Origin: Centrapalus pauciflorus
Lineage: Eukaryota; Streptophyta; Magnoliopsida; Asterales; Asteraceae
Direction of reading: 5' to 3'
Assembly (NCBI GenBank): GCA_020465985.1
Contig: JAANYP010002669.1
Location: 1-64,000, forward strand
DNA: 64,000 bases
The notes under the pieces are model-generated. The model did not search any database. It saw only the letters and a program-made list of their open reading frames with translations, and had not been told where the DNA came from. The translations under genes were made by a program, and so were the position numbers. Shown here one piece after another: positions 12,211-24,605 of this stretch (within the stretch, counting starts at the first letter, position 1; every line of letters starts with the position of its first letter).

Positions 12211-12507
12211 GGTAGCGTTTGGTTCGCAGATTTTTTCCTCTGGGATTTGCTTTATGCAGCATTTGCATTTATCAGGATTTTGTCAAAGAATTTGCATTAT
12301 CTTATAGAAAAAATGTGCTAATCTGAAAAATGCAAGGTAACTGAGATTTAAAATCCTAGGGGGGAAACTGGGATTTTAAATAACAAAGAATGGAGTAATT
12401 TATGAAATTCTGGGATTTTAAATCCCTACTGAAATCTGCGAACCAAACACAGGATTTTAAATGCAAATCTTAGTGAATCCCAAGAAATCCGCGAACCAAA
12501 CGCATCC
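12211..12507. mobile_element. MITE with GCGTTTGGTTCGC termini
   Basis: Inverted ends GCGTTTGGTTCGCAGATTT and GCGTTTGGTTCGCGGATTT (reverse strand) bound about 297 bases, with further internal inverted copies ('gggattttaaat', 'ctgcgaaccaaaca'). Either PIF/Harbinger or hAT origin is possible. The flanks give neither a clean TTA/TAA nor an 8-bp duplication. Confidence 0.65.
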
Positions 12508-13935
12508 TAAGAGATCATAGGTGCGTCGATATGCTCGGGTAAATGATATCTATAACCGTTATATTGTTTGACACATAACTTATGGTAGACTAAATTTGTG
12601 GTTTTCAAAAATTTTACGTTTTTAAAAGCATCTAAACAAGAAACTACTTGAAGTAATCAAGTGGTTTTTAAAAAATTAGTAAGAGCTTATGACATATAAG
12701 TTATAAAAACACACTTTAATAAGTTATGCTTTGATTGGACTTCTTTTATTTATATGATCGATCATTTCACGTCATTGTTATATATACATCACATTTTCCT
12801 TTAATATTCTTAGTTATACGTCACTTCATACTCATTAATTTTATAGTTAACTTATTTAATGATATACGACGCAGAAGACTCGCAATGGCTTACGAGAGGA
12901 ATTGTGTATGATTAGTAACTCAATCGTTCGTGTGAATACTTAAAAACGCAGAGTACTGTGAGTACCTGTGAAGGTTTTAGAAGTGAACATATCCGAGAAA
13001 AAGTTTTTTTATATTCATTTAGATACAGATAATATAAGACTATTTGTAAAAAATTATATATTCACACTTTCTAGCATCTTAAAAGTCATGTGAACATAAA
13101 AAAAATTTATGTGAACATGCTTAGTGTAAACATACGTTCACAACTGTACAGTTAATGTGAACATGCATGTTTCGTATAGTTCTACTGTGTGTTTATGTGT
13201 GACTTTTTACAAGTAGTTTTGTATTATTAATTTAAACATGATTACAAAGAAAAAATTTAAGAAAAATGGTTTTAAGTGAGGTACCTCCGGTACCCCGCAA
13301 AACTAATGGTACTCACTTGAACCCAAATCTATTGGTTTAATAAAATCTTCAAGAATCCCTAATTTTACCAAAAAGATTATAAACCAAATTGAAAGAAAAA
13401 AAAAATTGTAATTCACGAATCCATTTGACTATTTGAGATGGATTAGTTGTGCTACATACTTTAAACTTAAAAAAAATTGAGTTAGAGACGTGAATGAATT
13501 TCTGAATACTTACATAGGGAGTGATGAACATGAAGTGGTGACGGGAGTTGTTAGTCAAAGTTGGTGGGACGACGTCGTGTCTTCATGTTCACTTTAACTT
13601 TGACTATGGAGATTTGACCTAGTCGTGGTATGTACATACAATTTTGAATTTTGGTTGTCACAAGTCGTAAATCATAACTGGACTCTGTCAATTTAAATTT
13701 TTTTTTATATAATCATATAATATAATTGTCATTGGTTATTTGATTTTTGTATTTATTTATTTTTGTTGTTAAAGTATATAATATATACTATGTACGTGAT
13801 CGATGTGTAGTTAAAGATTATATAGGTGTAATCAAGTCATACCGGAAGCAACATCAACACATTTCGTGTCACGTTATTGTTAGGAAAATTTGAGTGGTCA
13901 CCATCTCACTTTTCACGTCAATATCACATTATACT
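12508..13935. other. Intergenic, no gene recognised
   Basis: AT-rich, with a frame at 13349-13558 (minus) that has no family signature. Nothing I can support. Confidence 0.4.
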
Positions 13936-13944
13936 TTTTCTTTA

Positions 13945-14269
13945 GGGTTAATATTGAAAAAATCTCACGAACTTTAATACAATTATCCATTAAGTCACTG
14001 GACTTTTTCCCCAAGTATTTAGTTCCTCGAATAGTTTATCCTTAAAAAAACACATTTCTTTTCATATTTTCACGATTAAGTCATTGGATTTTCTTTTTTC
14101 TTGTTTAGATCGATGTACCGTTTACCGGTCAGTGACCTACTAAACAGATCAAATATATAGTATTGAATAAGACAAAAATTGTCTAGGAACTTAAACACTC
14201 AGAAACAAAGTACATTAACTTAATCGATAAATACATGAAAGTTCGTAACGTTTTTTTCAATATTAATCA
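13945..14269. mobile_element. Mutator-type MITE, 325 bp, 8/9 TSD
   Basis: Inverted termini GGGTTAATATTGAAAAAA and GATTAATATTGAAAAAAA (reverse strand) continue into ACGAACTTT on both arms. They are flanked by TTTTCTTTA (13936-13944) and TTTTCATTA (14270-14278), one mismatch in nine. No coding content. Confidence 0.7.
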
Positions 14270-14892
14270 TTTTCATTATTATTCTTTTTTATACCACATA
14301 AACCATGAAAATAATCGATCTTTCTATGTCACTCAAAAATACATGTAATTACACAAACCACAGTACCGCACTATGGCGAGCCAGTGTGCGGCTTTGCATG
14401 CGGTGTGCCCCGTGTGGCATCCCACTCCATTTGTGCGGCTCCCACTCTGTTTGGTCTAAACCATTTTTTTTTCTTTGAAAATATAGAGATACTAATAATT
14501 TATACTAAGTGAATAATTGAAAATTTAAAATAAATAATAAATTAATAATATGATAAGTCTGCAGCGTTCAAAATGACTTATCTATAGTCTATAGATTATA
14601 ATGGATTCATATGTATTTTCTTTCTTTTTAATGTTTGTTTTAAAAAGTCCAACAAAGACCATTTGGGGAAAAAGAAAATCTTGATTATAAAAAACAAAAA
14701 GAAAAAAAGAAAGAACAAACAAACAAGATCCAAGAACGCATTAATGACGGTCAAATAATCTATAAATGGATTAAATGAAATTTAGGAATTCTCTGCAAGT
14801 TGTTTAAGAAAAAAAAATTCCAATAAAATGAGACAAGTTTAAACATTAAGAAATTAACCAATTGATGGAGGGAAAATATTTAGTCATATATT

Positions 14893-15254
14893 ATTGTATC
14901 CCACATCGTTATTATTTATCAAATTTCTACTATTTATAAATTTCATTTGGATTGGTTTGGCCACCGGACTTGGTAGCGCTTGTCTATGACTCAAGTGAGG
15001 GTATTAAAGTGGGTTGGACTTGATTTGGTTCAGTTTGCTCGGGATTTGGTGGTGCATAAGCTAGCTTGCCCGTTCCAAGTTGAGAGTGGGTTCATGTTGC
15101 TTGAGCGAAGGCTTGGGCGACATGGGCCTTAGACTTTGGAGGCAATGCGTTAGGCTGGTTTTACAGAGCTGCGAAAACTCCTACCTCTTAACAGTGGAAG
15201 GATAACAAGCTGGAGTCCATCCGGCCCATACAACCTACTGGGCTAAACTCAAAT
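14893..15254. repeat. Dispersed repeat, LTR-like, diverged copy 1
   Basis: It begins with a 'cccacatcg' motif of the kind found at LTR starts and shares scattered blocks with 21680-21965 ('gggtattaaagtgggttgga', 'ttgagagtgggttcat', 'tgggcctta'). It may be a decayed solo LTR or TRIM; neither end is certain. Confidence 0.4.
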
Positions 15255-15539
15255 GAACACTCATTTTTTTAATAAACTCCTCGGAGATTACTTCATTCTT
15301 TAAAATGATAATGGAATTGATATGTAAGTTTGATTTTCATTCCTATAATTGTTCTAATGAACAACTAAATCTTTGACTCCATTATATTATTGAAAATGTT
15401 TCAAGATGCGTCCATATATGTAAATCGGTCAAAACTAAAAATTAATTGTTGTAGAGTATGGTGCATGAAATAGCACACTATTATTTTTTACTTATTTAGG
15501 TATTATATTTTAAATTATTAGTATGGTTTGAGGTTATAA
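15255..15539. other. Intergenic, nothing recognised
   Basis: AT-rich spacer between the LTR-like repeat and the MULE. Confidence 0.4.
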
Positions 15540-15548
15540 TATTTTTAA

Positions 15549-16850
15549 GGGCAAATTGCTTGAAATAACAAGATACTAACATCTTTTTTCTTATTACAGC
15601 ATTTTATTTTATTTTGTACCATTTAATGGTTCCTACTAACACTTTGCTCAAATTTTAGGCAATGGAACTACCTGTTTGACAAGTAGCCGGTAACTTGAAG
15701 CCAAACCATCAACATCTAAAACCCTTGTCAAGAACACACAAAAATAAAGTTGTCCAGATTATCCAGAAAGGTTTACATAAATAAAACCCAAAATTGAAGA
15801 TTATCACACATAAATAACCAGGTTATACACAAGAACACTCAAAGAAGATTTGATGATATTACCAAGAACACTAAAATTGAAAACCCAGATTTGAAGATTA
15901 AGAAACTCGGATTTGAGCTGAAAACCGAGTGAGTGTAGAATCCTTGAAGAACATTAAGAACACTAAAAGGTAAAAACCCAGATTTATATATTAGCAAGAA
16001 CCCTTGAAAACTTGAGATCCCATTAACCAAACTTGTTCTAAAAACCCTAAAATCTAATCTGCAACCAAACAATATAAACCCCAAAATTAAATAACGTAAA
16101 CAATAACACTAACCTATCAAGAATGCAAAAACAAAATATCACAAACTTATTCAATCGGGAGGAAAAATACAAACCAATCCAAAAGAGAACCAAGAACAAC
16201 GACAAAGACTGATCTGGAGGAAGAACACATTCAAATCCAAATTTTGACGATGATAACAACGATGTCAACAAGAGGTTGTTTAGATCTGTGGCGACCGTTG
16301 AAAACTGAGGTTGCGACGAGGGAGAGGTGAGAGATGGACGAACCTTATGTGGCTGCAGATTTGTGGTTCTTTTGTTTTGTGACGGTTGCGACAATGGGGC
16401 TTTATATCGAGATGGTGGCTGGGATGACGGCGAGGTGGCTGGAACTGGTGGTTGCAACAAAGCGCCGATGGATCGGAGGTCCTCCCCTTCGCCGGAGGTG
16501 TGGTCTCCATCTTCTTTCTCTCCCTCTCTCTGTCGCCTCTCTCTCACCAAGTTTACCTGGTCGGGATTCACAAAACGAGCTCACTTCTCTCCCTCTCTTC
16601 CCTTTCTTTAACTCTTGGCTCCTTCACCGATTCTTCTTCAACACTGGAGCAGACCATCAGCGTTGCACTCTCTCTCTCTCTCTCTATAAACATGAAACCG
16701 GCTCAAAGAAAAATGTAACCGGTTACATACCACAAATTGTCTTAAATGATAGGTAAAGGTTAGTAGGATCCAATTAATGATACAAAATAAAGTAAAATGT
16801 TGTAATAAGAAAAAAGACGTAAGTGAGTTGCTATTTCATGTAATTTGCCC
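15549..16850. mobile_element. Pack-MULE-like element, 1.3 kb, perfect 9-bp TSD
   Basis: Termini GGGCAAATTGCTTGAAATA and GGGCAAATTACATGAAATA (reverse strand) remain similar for about 95 bases. Perfect direct repeats TATTTTTAA flank it (15540-15548, 16851-16859). The interior (about 15800-16700) is clearly richer in GC. It has a CT-rich stretch ending in (TC)n near 16668-16684 and open frames on both strands (174 codons minus at 16047-16571, 140 codons plus at 16334-16756) rich in Pro, Ser and Arg. I recognise no protein family in them. The composition looks like captured 5'-UTR and first-exon DNA rather than transposase. There is no MURA-type transposase, so it would need one in trans. Confidence 0.85.
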
Positions 16851-16859
16851 TATTTTTAA

Positions 16860-17283
16860 TCAAGTTGCACACTTAATATTTTTTTAATATGTGGATACAA
16901 TTAGTTTCACACTTAAAAAATCGTTGTTTGTACAAATATTTTTTTATAAAATTTATTCACTACGAAACAAGGTTATTGGGAAGGGGGGGCCGCCGTTGCA
17001 CGTGCTATCCCTCCCCATTTACTAGGTACGCCCCTAATAGATGATGAAAAACGGGAACTTGAAACTCTTCAAAACTTGTATAGTTGTTTTGATGGTTGCA
17101 TAGTTTTTATGAGTAAGGTTTGTACCTTGTAAATCATAGTTAAAGGTCGAGTGTTAGATGTTTTTTGTAGTTCGTAGCCATAGAACGATTGTCGGTTGTA
17201 ATTTTTTCAAATTATTATATAGCGAATAAAATATGCAATTCGAAAAAGAAATGATTTATTTATAAAATAATGTTTTAATTTGA
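16860..17283. other. Intergenic, nothing recognised
   Basis: Between the Pack-MULE and the LINE. A short GC-rich run (gggggggccgccgttgcacg) lies near 16983-17003. Confidence 0.4.
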
Positions 17284-19893
17284 GGCTGCTTCTCCTATTG
17301 CTCGACTTTCAGCACGGTTGAAGCACCTTAAAAATTGTATCAAATCTTGGAGAGCTAAGATTAAAGCTTCGGAATCAAAAGAATTGGAATTGTTGAGATC
17401 CAATCTTAATCGTTTGGATGTTGCTGCTGAATCTATGAGATTATCAGATCTAGATCAAGCTCTTAGAAATGAGCTGAAGCAAAAAATAGTTGCATTGGAC
17501 AGGAGGCGGTTGTTGGATGTTAAGCAGAAATCAAGGCTGAACTGGGCAATTCAGGGGGACGAAAATTCACGTTTTTTTCACAGTACTTTAATAAAAAACA
17601 GGAGGAAAAATCATATTCATGGGATCTCGATTAACGGAGATTGGATTAAAGATTCAATAGGTATCAAATCTGCTGCCTTTGATTTCTTTTCCAATAAATT
17701 TAAGGAGCCCCTCCCTTCTCGTCCCTCCTTTGTTAGCTCTAAATTTCTTAAGCTCTTTGATTCGGATAAAGCCCTCATCGAGTCTTCATTCTCCTTGGAT
17801 GAAATAAAAGCGGCAGTTTGGGATTGTAATGGGGATAAGGCTCAAGGCCCTGATGGTTTTTCTTTTGCATTTATAAAGAAGTTTTGGCATATCATCGGTG
17901 CTGATTTTGTTGATGCTGTCAGGTATTTTGAATCTACAGGTTTAATTGATCCTTGTGCTAATTCCTCTTTTTTAGCTCTTATTCCTAAGGTCCGTGATCC
18001 TATCTATTTGGCTGATTTTCGTCCAATAAGTCTTATTGGTTGTTTTTATAAGATTATTGCAAAGGTTTTATCTAACCGTCTGAAAGGGGTGATTAACTCG
18101 GTAGTGAGTGATGTTCAGAATGCTTTTATTAAGGGTCGTAGTATTCTTGATGGTCCCCTTATCTTGATGAAACTATTAGTTGGTTAAAGAGGTCGAAATA
18201 TCAAGCTTTACTTCTGAAGGTTGACTTTGATAAAGCTTTTGATTCATTGTCTTGGGAATATCTTGATTCGGTTCTTCATCAAATGAATTTTGGGGAAAAA
18301 TGGAGAAGGTGGATTAGGGGCTGTTTATGCTCATCTAAAGTCTCGGTGCTGGTCAACGGAGTTCCTACACTTGAGTTTCTGATGCAACGCGGAGTTCGCC
18401 AAGGGGATCCCCTTGCACCATTTTTATTTATTATTGCTGCGGAAGGGTTAAATATTGCCATGCAGGAGGCAATGGCTGCTGGAATATTTCATGGTATTTC
18501 TCTTCCTCATAATGGCCCGACTTTGTCTCATCTACAATATGCTGATGATGTGATTTTTATTGGTGTTTGGTCGAACACCAATGCTCTTAACTTAATCTGA
18601 ATTCTTCGTTGTTTTTATTTTGCATCTGGATTAAAAGTTAATATGAGTAAAACTTGCTTGCTGGGGGTGGGTGTTAGAAAGGATGATGTGGTGCATGTGG
18701 CCTCTCGATTGAACTGTAACATTGGTTCTCTACCTTTTAAATTTCTTGGACTTCCTGTTGGCGCTTCTTCAAACAGGAAATGCTTTTGGGAACCTCTTAT
18801 TGAGAAAGCAAATTCAAGACTTGCTGCTTGGAAAGCTTCCTTGATTTCCATTGGTGGCAAATTGGTTTTATGCAAGTCCGTTCTTGGTTCTCTTGGGATT
18901 TATTATATGTCATTATATAAAGCCCCTAATTGCATTCTAAATCGCCTTGAAAGTATTAGAAGCAAGTTTTTTTTGGGGATGTGGTTCGGATGGAAAAAAG
19001 ATTCATTGGATATCTTGGCGGGATATGATTGCTCCTATGGAACATGGTGGACTTGGAATTAATAGTTTGAGAGCTCTTAATCTTTCACTTCTTGCTAAAT
19101 GGTGGTGGAGATTGAAGACTGATTCAAACTCTTTATGGAAGATGGTGATTTTGGCTCTTCATGGATTTAATAGGAACCTACCGGTAGATCCTCTTTCAAC
19201 AAAAAAAGGCGGGGCTTGGAAGAATATTGCATCTATCCAAAACTCTTTCGATGAGTTAAATTTAGATTTGTCTGCCCTTTTTCAAGTGGATTTAAATCCT
19301 ACCCGTGATAATCCTATCTCTTGGAATTGGGCACTTGAAGATTCGGGGGTATTCTCGGTCTCTTCGTTGAGATATGCGGTTGATGATTTGTTTTCTTCTT
19401 CTTATCGTGGGAGACAATTTTTTTGGTCTAAATTGGTTCTAAGTAAAGTAAATGTGTTGGCTTGGAGGATTTTTCATTATAGACTGCCTACTTATTTTAA
19501 TCTGTCTAAGCGTGGTTTGCAATTTAATTCATCAAATTGCCTTCTGTGCGGATTGGAATTGGAAAGTGAGGACCATTTGTTTTTTAGATGTGCTGTTTCT
19601 TGGGAGTTGGTAGCCGATTTTAAAAGATGGTGGGGGTGAATGATCCAAGAAATGTATCGACTGCTGCTTTATTAAGTTGGGGTTTGGATTTGGGTCTTAA
19701 AGGTGACAAATTGGAAGTTTTTTCGGCGTCAGTTTTTACCTTGCTTTGGGTAATTTGGAAGCTCAGGAACTCTTTGGTCTTTCCTTCTGACTCAAGATCG
19801 GGTGTTTCGCTTATTGGTTCGATACAAGGGTGGTCGTTCTTTTGGATTAATTCTAGGGGTCAATTTAGCAAAAAATTATCTTGGAGCTCTTGA
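17284..19893 (+). pseudogene. LINE ORF2 remnant (reverse transcriptase, zf-RVT)
   Basis: Coding similarity runs through a pre-RT helix region, then the fingers and palm motifs (GPDGFSFAFIKKFWH; DFRPISLIGCFYKIIAKVL; FIKGRSILDG; RGVRQGDPLAPFLFI), the catalytic YADD in HLQYADDVIFIG (about 18533-18568), and a C-terminal zf-RVT block with FFWSKLVLSKVNVLAWRIF and the Cys-x2-Cys of CLLCG. It is inactive: there are frame changes near 18166, 18976 and 19630 and an in-frame TGA at 18598-18600. It is a decayed L1 copy, not a host gene. Confidence 0.9.
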
Positions 19894-20058
19894 CTTTGCA
19901 ATCCACTTTTGGAGTTTTCATAGGAGGGTTTAGTAGTTTATGTTCTTGATTATTTTGTAACTTCTGGGATTTAATGTGGTGTATCATTGGTTGCGACTAG
20001 TATCTTGCTAGAAGCAATTTGGGTTTGAATAAAATTGTTGTTGTTCAAAAAAATAAAG
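17284..20058 (+). mobile_element. 5'-truncated L1-type LINE
   Basis: A non-LTR retrotransposon fragment keeping the reverse-transcriptase and C-terminal zinc-binding part of ORF2. It ends in (TTG)n followed by an A-rich tail (about 20033-20058), typical of plant L1 elements. ORF1 and the endonuclease domain are absent, as expected for 5' truncation during target-primed reverse transcription. The left limit is set by where coding similarity begins. I could not establish a target duplication. Confidence 0.85.
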
Positions 20059-20449
20059 AAATTAGTGATAATTAAACATGAAGATATCAATCATTTAAAA
20101 TGGAAAGAAATGGTATTCATTAGTGGGTGTATGAGTGTATCCAACATTGCCATCATTATACATCACATTCGTTTTATAGCTTTCTTTTGGGGCATTATTG
20201 GCACCGTGCTTGGTAATTCTTGTCTAGGGGTGTTTAAAATAAGCAATTTAAAATTTTGGATGGTTATTTTTGTTATTCGAATACGTATCAAAATTTCAGA
20301 TTGAATGTCGAATAATCTGAAAATTCATTTTTTTTAAAAATTAAATTAAATATTTAAATATCTAAAATACAAATTCATAAATCCAAATACATATATCACA
20401 AACTAAATGTATCCGTAATTATTTTATTCAGAACGACTAAATAAAGGGT
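20059..20449. other. Intergenic, nothing recognised
   Basis: The frame at 20035-20304 overlaps the LINE tail and has no family signature. AT-rich. Confidence 0.4.
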
Positions 20450-20902
20450 AAGATCTTGTTTGTTTGACATTAAGAGACTTTTAAAAGAATCTTAAATCTA
20501 AAGTTTAGATCTAAACTGATTTAAGTTTGTTTAATTTCAGACCTAAGAGGAGGTATCTTTTGAATTTACCTCTTAAATTTAAGAGGGAGAAATGGATCTG
20601 AAAATATTTGAAGAGGTTATCCATCGTTTTTTTACAAACCCCATCCCGTTTTCTCTCCAAATTAAATCCCTAACCCATTTCTTCAATTTAATTAATTTTA
20701 TTTTATTTTATTAATTTAAGTTAATCATATTGTATAATTAATTTGATCTAACACTTTAAGTAATATTTTTAAATATATTACGAAACAAACGATCATAAAA
20801 TCACATTTTAATTTTAGATGTCAGACCTTAAACAACCTCTTAATTTCGGACGTGGTTTTCAGACATCAGACATTTAAACTTTTAAAAAACAAATAGCACT
20901 TA
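20450..20902. repeat. hAT-like MITE copy
   Basis: The right end reads AAACAAATAGCACTTAA, the complement of the TGCTATTTGTTT start of the 5107 element. The left end (cttgtttgtttgac) is diverged. Internal 'ttaagaggt' and 'cagac' motifs match 5107 and 30784. Confidence 0.5.
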
Positions 20903-20978
20903 AAAAAACTAAAATACATAAAATATTAGTTAATAAATCTATAATATTATAATAAAACTCAAAAGTATGCATTACAAT

Positions 20979-21511
20979 TAGGGGTGTTATTCGGGCGGGT
21001 TAAATGGGTATCGGGTTATTCGGTTCGGGTTATTCGGGTTTGAGAGTGTGGGTTCTTTGGCCGAACCCGAACCAAATAAGGAAACGGGTTAATCGGTTTC
21101 GGGTTAAATGGTTATCGGGTTAATCGGTTTGGGTTAAACGGGTTATTCGGTTTTGATATAAAAAATGAAATGCTTTACAAAATAGTTTAAACATGCTAAA
21201 TGGGTAGGGTAATTTGGGTACATAGGTTAAATGGTTTGGCTATTAAAATTGGGAATTTAAATCTTTACATTTTTATATATAAACAATTCTAATTCTAATT
21301 AAAATTGAGAATTTTAAAATTAAACGGGTTATTCGGGTTATTTGGGTACCCGAATAAACTTGAACTCTACCCGATACCCGAACCGAATATATTATTCGGG
21401 TACCATTTAACCCGATTAACAAAACCGAAAATCGAATAACCCGACCCAAATAACCCGTTTAAGGTTCGGTTCGGGTGGGTTATTCGGGTTCAGTTATTTT
21501 GCACACCCCTA
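20979..21511. mobile_element. hAT MITE, 533 bp, perfect 8-bp TSD
   Basis: It begins TAGGGGTGTTAT and ends GCACACCCCTA between perfect copies of ATTACAAT (20971-20978, 21512-21519), which is diagnostic of the hAT superfamily. Both arms consist of degenerate repeats of 'cgggttattcggtt' and its complement 'aacccgaataac', so each arm is itself a minisatellite. Confidence 0.85.
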
Positions 21512-21679
21512 ATTACAATAAAAGTAAATACTCAACATGTACACAACCAATACTATAAAACTGAAAGAAAAAAAAAATTTAACTTTTTTTTATTTTTGGG
21601 TATTCCGAAAATCTGAAAATTTTGAATTTCACTATAATTCAAAATTCTGGATGCTCCAATTGGGATATTTGTGAATGCT

Positions 21680-21965
21680 CCCTATTCTTGTCTGTAACTC
21701 AAATGAGATACTTGGATTCAGATTTTTATAAACACTGTTATTCTGGCATGTAACTCCAACGAGAGTATTAAGATGGTTTGGAGTTTGGACTATGATTTAA
21801 TCCAATTGTGTTGGGTTTTTATGGGGGAACCCAAGTTGAAGTGGGTCTTCTGATTATCCGAGTCTTATTATAGAAGCTAACTCAAGTTTGGAGTGGGCTC
21901 ATTTTTGCTCAAAGAAAGGCTCAGGGAGTCTGGGCCTTATAATGCAAGATTTGACAGTATTGCAC
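21680..21965. repeat. Dispersed repeat, LTR-like, diverged copy 2
   Basis: Diverged match to 14893-15254 in the same orientation, including 'gagagtattaagatggtttg' and 'gtttggagtgggctca'. Confidence 0.4.
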
Positions 21966-22486
21966 GAATGAAAAATGGGAATATGTTTTGAAAAACAATT
22001 CTAAAAATAAGTGTTTTGGAGACCAACTAAATATTTAAATTTGAGTATAGTATTAAAAGTTTTTCATCCTAGAGATTTCAAAAGATCCACTAAAACTGAT
22101 ATGATTTAAAAAATATATAATTTATCAAATAATTAATTTTTTTTTTGGTTATATCCATCTAAATATTGAAACTTCTTTAGAAACCATCAAAGTATCAATT
22201 TGGTTTCATTTATACTAATTTGGTTCAAAATTTTATCAACATTTTATGATAATAACAAACATTCATCTAACATTAAATAGACTTCTAATATAAATTAATA
22301 CATACAACAATTTAAATGTGAAAAACTGATTTATACATACTTTGAAAAAAAAAAACCTAAAGCTAGACTTAGACTAGCCATCAATCATCCAACACAACCA
22401 ACTTAATGGAGTGAATATACGTTTAAAAACATTAATGTACACAAAATGTATGATATATATTTAATTTTTTGTTTTTATATATTTTT

Positions 22487-22790
22487 GGGATTATTGCGCA
22501 AAACCCCCAAACTTGTCAGTTTTTTGTGATTAAATTTCCAAACCATTTTTCGCTGCATAAAAAACCCCGAACTAACTAAAAATCAGTAAATTAAGGTTTT
22601 ATCTGTGGGTAACCGGTTGAAACCAGTTATTAATCCTGCGTGAACCGGTAAATAACCTACGTTGAATAAATTTTAATTGATGAAACCGGTTGCCAAGTAT
22701 TACACATCATTTAAACCCCCGACGAGAACAAGAAAAATAACCGATAAATAACCGACGGTAAATAACCTATGTTGAATGTTCAAACTTGAA
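22487..22790. repeat. Single Mutator-like terminus (decayed)
   Basis: GGGATTATTGCGCAAAACCC resembles the start of the other GGG-initiated foldbacks here, and is followed by several 'aaccggt' and 'aataacc' repeats. No matching right end was found. Confidence 0.35.
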
Positions 22791-23884
22791 TTCCAGAGGG
22801 ACATGTATATATCTATCTAGCTAGAAATTTCTTAAATAACAGGAACAAGAAAAATAGAAAAGAGAAAGTTTGTTTCCACTTTCAAGAGTCAAAAATTGAG
22901 AAGAAGAATAGAATCATAAGTCACAAAACCGATGGCCCACCCCACTTCGGCGACGTTGCCACCAATCCCATCAACTTCGTTCCTATATCAAATCCACACA
23001 AAAGTGCTATTCTTGCTCATACAAACAAACACATGTATTGATAAGTGGAAGAAAATTGCCAAGCTTATATATATACTACAGTTTGTTTTTTACTGATTTC
23101 ATTATGCAAATACGTAGACTGGACGTAAAACCTAAAATTAACAGTGAAGTTAATGATGAGAAATAGAATCATTGTCTGGCGACAGTCGATGGTCCCACCA
23201 AACCAATGGTTACGTCGCTTCACATGAAGCTCTATCAGTTTACTATGGCTTATGCCTACTGTAAAGCTGAGCATAACGAGGGAGTTGTGTTAGTTTTTCA
23301 ACTCCTGTGTAATTTTGACTTATATGTTGTAGATTGTTTGTTTCTAGTTGGAATTGATTGATAAGTCAAAGCAAATGTTACAATTTCTGAAATGTCAAGT
23401 AGTCGACGAGTTTTATTGCTTGTAGTGGCTTTAGGGCATCCAAATATGACTTTTACCTCAGTGTGGCAGATGTCAGCATCTTAGGGGTGGAATTCTCATT
23501 TTGTAAGTACTTTGACGCTTAATCAAAAGATTTGGGAAGTGTACTATTGCGAAATACTATTTTTTGCCACTACAATTTCATTTCTCTCTTTTTGTTTTAC
23601 TGGAAGAATATATTTGATTCAACATATATTGTTTCTATATCAAGATCATTGCCATGGACATTGCTATTTTTAAAACAAAACGTTGATACAAATTCATCTA
23701 TGTTTTTACAATTACATTTCACTAATGTTCCTACTTTTTTTTTTTTAAGAAAACACGTCTACAATAAATTTTTTGAACTTTTTACACTAATTATATATAT
23801 ATACATTTATCATATCATATAAACCAATGGCTACCTACCATTTGCCCAACCATGATTGGTTGGTAGTTTTTCTTTTTTTTTTTC
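22791..23884. other. Intergenic, no gene recognised
   Basis: Frames at 23065-23274 (minus) and 23532-23822 (plus) have no recognisable domain. I see no intact gene. Confidence 0.4.
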
Positions 23885-24605
23885 TTCTTAATTTAAACTT
23901 TGTTTTTCTTTTTTTTTTTTTAATTTCAATTTTTCATAACACACTTTTATCTTAGCGTTATCTTTTATTTAGCCATTTTTATTTTAATAAATTTTTGTTT
24001 ACTCCTATTTTAACATTTATTATTACAATATTTTATTACACATTTGAAATTATGATTTTTATTATACTTATATTTGTAATTATGTTTAATTGTATAAAAA
24101 AGACATTATAATTCAAATGGATGGAGTAAGCCAATGACTTTTTTTTTCTTTTAAATTTATTTTTTTCATAACACATCATTATCTTAGCGTGATCTTTTAT
24201 TTAGCCCTTTTATTTTACTCATATTTTAACATTTATTATTACAATATTTTATTACACACTTAAAATTATGATTTTATATATACCTATGTTTAGAGTTATG
24301 TTTAATTGTATGAAAAAGACTTTATTATTCAAATGCATGAAGTAAGCTAATAACATTTTTTCGTTATTTTTTTATTTTAGATTTAATTTTTTCATAACAC
24401 GTCATTATCTTAGCGTTATATTTTATTTAGCCCTTTTTATTTTAATAAGATTTTGTTTAGTCCTATTTTAACATTTATTATTACAACATTTTCTTACACA
24501 CTTAAAATTATGATTTTAATTATACTTATGTTCGGAGTTATCTTTTGAAACTATTATGTTATGTTTAATTGTATGAAAATGACTTTATTATTCAAATGCA
24601 CGATA
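23885..24605 (+). repeat. Tandem array, three ~230-bp units
   Basis: Three head-to-tail copies can be aligned on TTTTCATAACAC at 23931, 24163 and 24389 (spacing 232 and 226). Each is followed in order by 'tatcttagcg', 'tttatttagcc', 'taacatttattattacaa' and 'atgtttaattgtat', and each ends near an 'attcaaatg' motif. Copies differ by substitutions and small indels. It is very AT-rich and non-coding. Confidence 0.8.

Noticed and set aside
12211..12507. Assignment of the GCGTTTGGTTCGC MITE to a named superfamily
   Set aside because: Neither a 3-bp TTA/TAA nor an 8-bp duplication can be read at the junctions.
14896..15260. Cassandra-type TRIM carrying a 5S rRNA promoter
   Set aside because: The CCCACATCG start is suggestive, but no 5S internal promoter sequence is present.
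17240..20075. Target duplication of the LINE (AAAGAAAT near both ends)
   Set aside because: Only eight A-rich bases match and then diverge; not distinguishable from chance.
21000..21130. Telomere-like GGGTTATTCGG repeats
   Set aside because: The unit is not TTTAGGG; the repeats belong to the arms of a hAT MITE with an 8-bp TSD.
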